Under the pieces are notes generated by a model. The model did no database searches and was not told the DNA's origin. It was given only the letters and a program-made list of their open reading frames with translations. 64,000 nucleotides of DNA from Pseudoalteromonas shioyasakiensis (lineage in GTDB: Bacteria; Pseudomonadota; Gammaproteobacteria; Enterobacterales; Alteromonadaceae), in the NCBI RefSeq assembly GCF_019134595.1, contig NZ_CP077770.1:2848501-2912500 (forward strand), in the 5' to 3' direction. The position numbers and the translations under genes are program-made. Of this stretch, positions 58,713-64,000 are shown piece by piece (position 1 is the first letter of the stretch; each line of letters opens with the position of its first letter).

Positions 58713-59147
58713 ATGACTGCGCTATTAGTTTATAAAACCTTCCACGTATTTTTTATGATTGCTTGGTTTGCCGGTATTTTTTACCTGCCACGTCTTTTTG
58801 TTTACCACGCAATGAGTGAAGAAAAAGCCTGTAACTCAATGCTGAAAGTAATGGAACGCCGCTTACTGTTTTTTGTGACGCCGTTTGCTGTTTTAACATT
58901 GGTGTTTGGCGTACTGACCATTTTTGAATATGGACGAGATTGGTTTAGGTACAGCATGTGGCTGCACTACAAACTGGTGCTAGTGATTATTCTCTATATA
59001 TACCACGGCTATTGCTTTAAATTACTGGCTGACTTTAAGCATGACCGCAATACACGTAGCGATCGCTTTTACCGTATTTTTAATGAAGTTCCGGTACTCA
59101 TCCTTTTAGCTATAGTGGCACTGGCAATTATTAAACCTAACTTATAA
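58713..59147 (+). CDS. hemJ: Protoporphyrinogen IX oxidase HemJ
   Basis: This 144-residue protein with four helices matches HemJ (UPF0093): KTFHVFFMIAWFAGIFYLPRLFVYH at the N-terminus with the conserved His, and MWLHYKLVLVIILYIYHGY in the middle with the conserved Lys. It oxidises protoporphyrinogen to protoporphyrin in many bacteria lacking HemG and HemY. It lies 20 bases after the ClC gene and shares the neighbourhood with hemL. Confidence 0.92.
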   Translation: MTALLVYKTFHVFFMIAWFAGIFYLPRLFVYHAMSEEKACNSMLKVMERRLLFFVTPFAVLTLVFGVLTIFEYGRDWFRYSMWLHYKLVLVIILYIYHGYCFKLLADFKHDRNTRSDRFYRIFNEVPVLILLAIVALAIIKPNL

Positions 59148-59172
59148 TTTGCTGCTGTGAACGCTAAAAATT

Positions 59173-59181
59173 TGCTATAGT
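59173..59181 (+). promoter_or_regulatory. Extended -10 promoter candidate of pyrB
   Basis: TGCTATAGT fits the extended -10 form TGnTATAAT with one mismatch, 70 bases before the pyrB start. No good -35 is seen. The leader of about 64 bases has no obvious attenuator. Confidence 0.45.
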
Positions 59182-59251
59182 ACTGCGCAAATTTATGCGG
59201 CCTCCCATACCGAGTGCCAGCGCCCTATAAATGTGATTAGGAACAAACCCC

Positions 59252-60268
59252 ATGCTAAGTTTCCAAGGTGAAAATATCCTGTCGGTCAATCAGCTTGATC
59301 GAGATTGTATTGAACGTATTTTTGCAGTTGCTAAGAAAATGGAGCCTTATGCTAAAAAGCAAAAGCGCACCAATGTTTTAGAGGGCGCAATTTTAGCGAA
59401 CTTGTTCTTTGAACCAAGCACGCGTACTCGTGTAAGTTTTGGTACTGCATTTAACTTACTAGGTGGCTTAGTTCGTGAAACAACGGGTATGCAAAGCTCA
59501 GCGCTAGCAAAAGGTGAATCTTTGTATGATACCGCTCGCGTGATCTCAGCGTATGCAGATGCAGTCGCAATGCGCCACCCTGACGCAGGCTCTGTTGCTG
59601 AATTTGCCACCGGGTGTGATGTTCCAGTAATCAATGGCGGTGATGGCTCAAATGAACACCCAACACAAGCCCTACTTGACTTACTAACGATTGAACGTGA
59701 GCTAGGTCGTTTCAACCAAAGTATCGACGGTATGCATATTGCCCTAGTAGGTGATTTAAAATACGGCCGTACTGTGCACTCTTTATCTAAATTACTTTGC
59801 CATTATAAAGACGTTAAATTCTCTATGGTGGCACCTGATGGCTTACAAATGCCAGACTACATTTTAGATGCTGTTGATAACGCAGGTCATAAAATTCAAG
59901 TAGTAGATAAAATGGAAGGCAACTTGGCCGCCGATATTGTTTATCAAACCCGTATCCAAGAAGAGCGCTTCCCTTCACAAGAAGAAGCTAACAAATACCG
60001 TGGTGGTTTCCGTATCAGTCAGGCAATTTACAACGCACACTGTAAGCCTAACTCAGTACTGATGCACCCTCTTCCTCGTGACAGCCGTTTGGAAGCAAAC
60101 GAGCTAGATAACGATTTAAATAGCAACGACAACCTAGCAATTTTCCGCCAAGTGCAAAATGGCGTGTTAATTCGCATGGCGTTGTTTGCTCTAACCTTAG
60201 ATGTTGCCGACAAAGTTGAGCAATATGAAGTCGACGTGCCTTGGTTTAGCCGTAAACGTAATAGCTAA
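59252..60268 (+). CDS. pyrB: Aspartate carbamoyltransferase, catalytic chain
   Basis: This 338-residue enzyme makes carbamoyl-aspartate in pyrimidine synthesis. Carbamoyl-phosphate is bound by FFEPSTRTRVSF, and HPTQALLDLLTI is the second signature. It is about 27 residues longer than E. coli PyrB (311). No pyrI lies beside it, so regulation by the classical regulatory chain is unlikely here. The start has AGGA upstream. Confidence 0.94.
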   Translation: MLSFQGENILSVNQLDRDCIERIFAVAKKMEPYAKKQKRTNVLEGAILANLFFEPSTRTRVSFGTAFNLLGGLVRETTGMQSSALAKGESLYDTARVISAYADAVAMRHPDAGSVAEFATGCDVPVINGGDGSNEHPTQALLDLLTIERELGRFNQSIDGMHIALVGDLKYGRTVHSLSKLLCHYKDVKFSMVAPDGLQMPDYILDAVDNAGHKIQVVDKMEGNLAADIVYQTRIQEERFPSQEEANKYRGGFRISQAIYNAHCKPNSVLMHPLPRDSRLEANELDNDLNSNDNLAIFRQVQNGVLIRMALFALTLDVADKVEQYEVDVPWFSRKRNS

Positions 60269-60280
60269 GCTACTTCGTTT

Positions 60281-60295
60281 GGGCTCTTTGAGCCC
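60281..60295. other. Small hairpin between pyrB and hemL
   Basis: GGGCTC-TTT-GAGCCC forms a 6-bp stem 13 bases past the pyrB stop. No T-run follows, so termination is doubtful. Confidence 0.4.
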
Positions 60296-60339
60296 TTGCA
60301 AACCAACTCATTTAACGTGACAACCCAATAGGACTATTC

Positions 60340-61620
60340 ATGACAATTAGCCAAGATCTTTTTAATCGCGCGCAAGAATCAATCCCAGGCGGTGTTAACT
60401 CACCAGTTCGTGCCTTCAATGGCGTTGGCGGTACTCCTTTATTCATTACTAAAGCTGAAGGCCCTTTTACCTTTGATGCTGATGGTAACCGTTATATCGA
60501 TTACGTTGGTTCATGGGGACCAATGATCATGGGTCATAACCACCCAGCTATTAAGCAAGCGGTATTAGAAGCCGTAGAAAATGGCTTAAGTTATGGTGCA
60601 CCAACCGAAACTGAAATCTTAATGGCCGAAAAAGTAAAAGAGCTCGTACCATCAATCGAAAAAGTACGTATGGTAAGCTCAGGTACTGAGGCAACAATGA
60701 GTGCAATTCGCTTAGCACGTGGTTTCACTGGCCGTGACAAAATCTTAAAGTTTGAAGGCTGTTACCACGGCCATGCTGACTCACTACTAGTAAAAGCAGG
60801 CTCAGGCGCACTGACTATGGGTGTACCAAATTCACCAGGTATTCCTGAAGACTTTGCTAAGCACACATTAACTGTGTCGTTTAATAACCTTGATGAAGTA
60901 AAAGCAATTTTCGCAAAATATGCTGACGACATCGCTTGTATCATCGTTGAGCCAGTTGCTGGCAACATGAACTGTATTCCACCTGTACCAGGCTTCTTAG
61001 AAGGTTTACGTGAGGTGTGTGATGAATACAAATCTGTGCTTATTTTTGATGAAGTAATGACAGGTTTCCGTGTTGCTTTAGGTGGCGCACAGGCTTATTA
61101 CAACATCAAACCAGACCTTACTTGCTTAGGTAAAGTGATCGGTGGCGGTATGCCAGTAGGTGCTTTTGGCGGTAAGAAAGAAATCATGGATTACATCGCA
61201 CCTGTTGGCCCAGTTTATCAAGCGGGTACATTATCAGGTAACCCAATTGCCATGGCTGCTGGCTTAAAGTCTTTAGAGCTATTAAGTGCTGAAGGCCTGC
61301 ACGATGAGCTTGAAGCAAAGAGCAAAGCAATTTGTGAAGGCTTTGAAGCCGCTGCGAAAAAAGCAGGCATTGCACTTACAACAAACTACGCAGGTGGTAT
61401 GTACGGTTTCTTCTTTACCGATAAAGAAAAAGTAACAAGCTACCAACAAGCGACTGAGTGTGATTTAGAGCGCTTCAAAAAGTTCTTCCACTTAATGCTA
61501 GAAGAAGGTGTTTACCTAGCTCCTTCGGCGTTTGAAGCAGGCTTTGTATGCGCTGAGCACTCTGAAAAAGAGATCAACGACACCATTGCAGCAGCAGAGC
61601 GCGCATTCGCGAAGCTATAA
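60340..61620 (+). CDS. hemL: Glutamate-1-semialdehyde 2,1-aminomutase HemL
   Basis: This 426-residue PLP enzyme makes 5-aminolevulinate, the haem precursor. It starts [20 protein letters not shown], has the PLP region [21 protein letters not shown], the Asp in [12 protein letters not shown] and the PLP Lys in [19 protein letters not shown]. Length equals the family norm (426). The ATG has AGGA upstream. It belongs to the C5 pathway together with hemJ nearby. Confidence 0.96.
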   Translation: MTISQDLFNRAQESIPGGVNSPVRAFNGVGGTPLFITKAEGPFTFDADGNRYIDYVGSWGPMIMGHNHPAIKQAVLEAVENGLSYGAPTETEILMAEKVKELVPSIEKVRMVSSGTEATMSAIRLARGFTGRDKILKFEGCYHGHADSLLVKAGSGALTMGVPNSPGIPEDFAKHTLTVSFNNLDEVKAIFAKYADDIACIIVEPVAGNMNCIPPVPGFLEGLREVCDEYKSVLIFDEVMTGFRVALGGAQAYYNIKPDLTCLGKVIGGGMPVGAFGGKKEIMDYIAPVGPVYQAGTLSGNPIAMAAGLKSLELLSAEGLHDELEAKSKAICEGFEAAAKKAGIALTTNYAGGMYGFFFTDKEKVTSYQQATECDLERFKKFFHLMLEEGVYLAPSAFEAGFVCAEHSEKEINDTIAAAERAFAKL

Positions 61621-61641
61621 TAAGCGTTAAGCAAGTTAATA

Positions 61642-61675
61642 AAAAGCCCCAGCATTTTTCAATGCTGGGGCTTTT
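61642..61675 (+). terminator. Terminator of hemL
   Basis: A perfect 15-bp stem AAAAGCCCCAGCATT / AATGCTGGGGCTTTT with a 4-base loop, followed by a T-run, lies 22 bases past the hemL stop. Confidence 0.93.
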
Positions 61676-61702
61676 TTTATTCTTTGCCAATTCGTTTATT
61701 TA

Positions 61703-61864
61703 ATACCATTCCGCTTAATTAAGTAGTCTATTTTGAGGCAATAAAACCTCGTTGATAACAAGGCAAAAATTTCGTTATTTAGTTGTTCTAAATGAGAAAT
61801 TTTTAACGCAGTTAGCGACAGGTTTTATCCCTCAAAATGATTAAGTATTATTGCGGGTTGGTAT
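61703..61864 (-). repeat. 162-bp near-palindromic repeat element, copy 2
   Basis: Read on the minus strand this copy matches copy 1 (16559-16720) over its full 162 bases with about ten mismatches and no gaps by hand alignment. The outer ATACC ends, the ATTTTGAGG arms and the central TTCTCATTTAGAACAACTAA region are kept. It lies between the hemL terminator and the mrcB stop. Confidence 0.88.
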
Positions 61865-61888
61865 AAGTATTAATGCGAGTTAGTGTTG

Positions 61889-64000
61889 TTAATCTCTAAC
61901 ACAAGTCGGTCTAGGCTCAAACTCACTGGCACGTATAGGTAGCTGCACTACTTTGCCGCAACCAGGAGGCGCTTGCAGACCGGTTTCTTCATTAATGAAT
62001 GCCCAACGAATAGAAGCAGGGCGAGTATCCGCTATGGCTTCAGGGTTGAGTGGTTTAAGGTAACGAATGTAAGCTTCTAGTGCGCCAACACTGCCTGTTA
62101 AACCTGTGCTCTTGTTATCGTCGCGACCAATCCATGCAACAGTCACCGTGTTTTGGTCAAAACCTGCAAACCAACTATCGCGTAAGTCATTACTGGTGCC
62201 TGTTTTACCAGCAAGCTGAATTGATGGGAAATGAGCATTTAGGCGTTTAGCCGTGCCATCTTTAGTCACGCGCTTCATTGCGTATTTGGTCATGTAGATT
62301 GATGCATCATCAAAGCGTTTTTGTGAGCTGACATCATGCTTGTAAAGCACTTTACCTACTGAGTCAGTCAGTGCCGAAATAGACGTTAACTCGCGGTACT
62401 GACCATCAGCAGCAAGCGTTGTATAAAGCTGCGCCACTTCAAAGCTAGAAAGCTCAAGTGCACCTAAAAGTAATGACGGGTATTGATCAATACGCCCTTC
62501 TACACCTAAACGCTTCAAGGTATCGGCTACTTTATCAACTCCAACATCAAGGCCCGTATTAACGGCAGGAATATTTATACTGTTACTAAATGCTTTGTAT
62601 AGTGGCATAGGGCCGCGGAACTGCTTGTCGAAGTTCTCAGGTTGCCATACTTTACCCTGCTCATTAGTCACTTGCAGCGGAGAATCATCCACCAACGTGG
62701 CAACATTAAACTGACCACTTTCAAATGCTGTTAAATAGACGGCAGGCTTAACGAGTGAACCAATATTACGTTTAGTATCAAGCACACGGTTAAAACCAAA
62801 ATAACGTACGTCACGGCCTGCGACCAACGCCGACACTCCACCCTTTTCAACGTTAACAGAGATCATCGCTGCTTCAAGCTCTTCTGTTTTAGGGCGTCTT
62901 TCTAGATAAGGTAGACTTGCCTCAACCGACTCTTCCATGGCCGTTTGCTTTTGTAAGTCAAAATAGGTGAATACACGCACCCCGGCATCTAACACTTGCT
63001 GATCAGGTAGCAAGCGCTTTAATTCTCGATTAACTAATTCTAAGTAACCCGGATACGACTTTTGCAGACTATCTTTCATTGGTGCAATATCAATTGGGCG
63101 CTTTAATGCCGCACGGTATTCACGCGTATCAATAAGTTTATTTTCAACCATTAAGCGTAGTACTAGATCACGACGCTCCATTGCGCGTTCACTATAACGC
63201 CGAGGATTGTAATACGATGGCCCTTTTACCATAGCCACTAATAGGGCAATTTGGTCGTATTCAAGTTCATCCACAGGTTTTGAGAAATAAAACTCAGCGG
63301 CAAGACCCATACCGTGAACGCCTTGGTTGTATGACTGACCTAAATACACTTCATTGAGGTAAGCTTCTAAAATGTCATCTTTGCTGTAACGGTAATCTAG
63401 AATTAAGGCAATTAGCGCCTCATTAAATTTACGTACTAAAGAGCGCTCACGAGTTAAGTAGATATTTTTTGCTAATTGCTGAGTTAAAGTACTGCCGCCC
63501 TGCACGGTACGCCCTGCTTTAATATTGCTATACAAAGCACGCATAATTGACCACACCGATACGCCGTGATGGTCATAGAAATTACGATCTTCAACCACTA
63601 GTAAAGTGTCTTTTAGCATCGGCGGAAATTTATCTAGCGGCACAAACTCGCGGTCTTGTTTTGAATCATTACCGATGCGGGCTATTTGAACTGGCTCTAA
63701 TCGAGCGCTGTTTAAACGGCGGCCAAATTTATCTTTGATGGTTGCTAATTTCTGCCCCGAAAAACGCAGCTCAATCACTTGTGAATCTTCAAGGCCGTCA
63801 TAAAACTCAAATTCACGACGGTACACTTTAATACTGTTAGCTGATTTAACATACTGACCTGTACGGCTTAGCTTGTTTACAGATGAGTAATTTAAGCGGT
63901 TTAACTCCCAAATAACCTCTTGCTGAGACAAATACTGCCCAGGATAAAAACTCATTGCACGAGCATACACTTGTGCAGGTAACTGCCATTTATTGCCTTC
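61889..64000 (-). CDS. mrcB: Penicillin-binding protein 1B (5' end outside window)
   Basis: The frame runs off the right edge; the start lies beyond 64000, and a GTG at 63970 is internal (upstream in-frame residues WQLPAQVYAR fit PBP1B). Visible parts are the UB2H domain near the N-terminus, the glycosyltransferase domain (VVEDRNFYDHHGVSVWSIMR; GGSTLTQQLAKNIYLTRERS) and the transpeptidase domain with SxxK in GSLVKPAVYLT, SNSINIPAV and KTGTSND. It builds and cross-links peptidoglycan. The missing N-terminus should hold the cytoplasmic tail and membrane anchor. Confidence 0.95.
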   Translation of the reverse strand, partial: EGNKWQLPAQVYARAMSFYPGQYLSQQEVIWELNRLNYSSVNKLSRTGQYVKSANSIKVYRREFEFYDGLEDSQVIELRFSGQKLATIKDKFGRRLNSARLEPVQIARIGNDSKQDREFVPLDKFPPMLKDTLLVVEDRNFYDHHGVSVWSIMRALYSNIKAGRTVQGGSTLTQQLAKNIYLTRERSLVRKFNEALIALILDYRYSKDDILEAYLNEVYLGQSYNQGVHGMGLAAEFYFSKPVDELEYDQIALLVAMVKGPSYYNPRRYSERAMERRDLVLRLMVENKLIDTREYRAALKRPIDIAPMKDSLQKSYPGYLELVNRELKRLLPDQQVLDAGVRVFTYFDLQKQTAMEESVEASLPYLERRPKTEELEAAMISVNVEKGGVSALVAGRDVRYFGFNRVLDTKRNIGSLVKPAVYLTAFESGQFNVATLVDDSPLQVTNEQGKVWQPENFDKQFRGPMPLYKAFSNSINIPAVNTGLDVGVDKVADTLKRLGVEGRIDQYPSLLLGALELSSFEVAQLYTTLAADGQYRELTSISALTDSVGKVLYKHDVSSQKRFDDASIYMTKYAMKRVTKDGTAKRLNAHFPSIQLAGKTGTSNDLRDSWFAGFDQNTVTVAWIGRDDNKSTGLTGSVGALEAYIRYLKPLNPEAIADTRPASIRWAFINEETGLQAPPGCGKVVQLPIRASEFEPRPTCVRD

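Noticed and set aside
59182..59251. pyrB leader attenuator
   Set aside because: The leader of about 64 bases has no convincing terminator hairpin with a T-run and no pyrimidine-rich leader peptide.

Overview
The window looks like a stretch of chromosome from a marine gammaproteobacterium of the Alteromonadales, most probably Pseudoalteromonas or a close relative. The basis is indirect: a low-GC, AT-rich coding style, a complete sodium-pumping NADH:quinone oxidoreductase (nqrA-F with apbE and nqrM), a choline-to-betaine operon, a bo3-type quinol oxidase, fabV, and an MHYT-PAS-GGDEF protein. Almost everything is chromosomal housekeeping or metabolism. I see no prophage, integron, CRISPR array, plasmid gene or recognisable defence system. 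I see no tRNA or rRNA gene.

Layout. 1-1011: the 3' end of a dienelactone-hydrolase-like gene and a small orphan gene. 1089-6880 (minus): a choline operon betI-betB-betA, followed by an unusually short BCCT-like transporter and a Gcw_chp outer-membrane protein, with a perfect BetI-type palindrome before betI. 7174-11541: an NTF2-like secreted protein, an MFS exporter divergent from a LysR regulator, an old-yellow-enzyme reductase and a very small MBOAT-like membrane protein. 11693-16524: hrpB, a solute-binding protein, a CsbD protein and a membrane diguanylate cyclase. 16867-21511 (minus): a methionine operon metA-metH in which metH is cut in two by one in-frame TAG, preceded by tandem MetJ boxes. 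21758-24874: ettA, a PilZ protein and a histone-deacetylase-family protein. 24955-29878 (minus): cyoABCDE. 30115-33496: an orphan membrane protein, an M14 carboxypeptidase and a RAYT (REP-associated tyrosine transposase) with its repeats. 33763-40990 (minus): nqrABCDEF, apbE, nqrM. 41339-47816: fabV, bolA, an AlkB-like oxygenase, rlmG, yajG-ppi-ampG and an XRE regulator. 48128-52951: a 57-residue membrane protein, an RND pump with its adaptor, and erpA. 53132-61620: an MHYT/PAS/GGDEF cyclase, a protein with two fused solute-binding domains, a ClC channel, hemJ, pyrB and hemL. 61889-64000 (minus): the major part of mrcB (PBP1b), running off the right edge.

The most interesting structures lie outside ordinary gene calls. 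(1) Two 162-bp copies of one near-palindromic element occur 45 kb apart in opposite orientation. (2) A RAYT transposase is flanked by AGTG(A/C)CTGT motifs, including a 46-bp tandem array, with a further 22-bp tandem copy 9 kb away. (3) metH is split at its domain linker, with the amber stop overlapping the ribosome site of the second half. (4) A shared ACAAAA-N3-TTTTGT site lies before the LysR/MFS pair and before the reductase. Several perfect palindromes are plausible operators. I found nothing that amounts to a clearly new multi-gene system.
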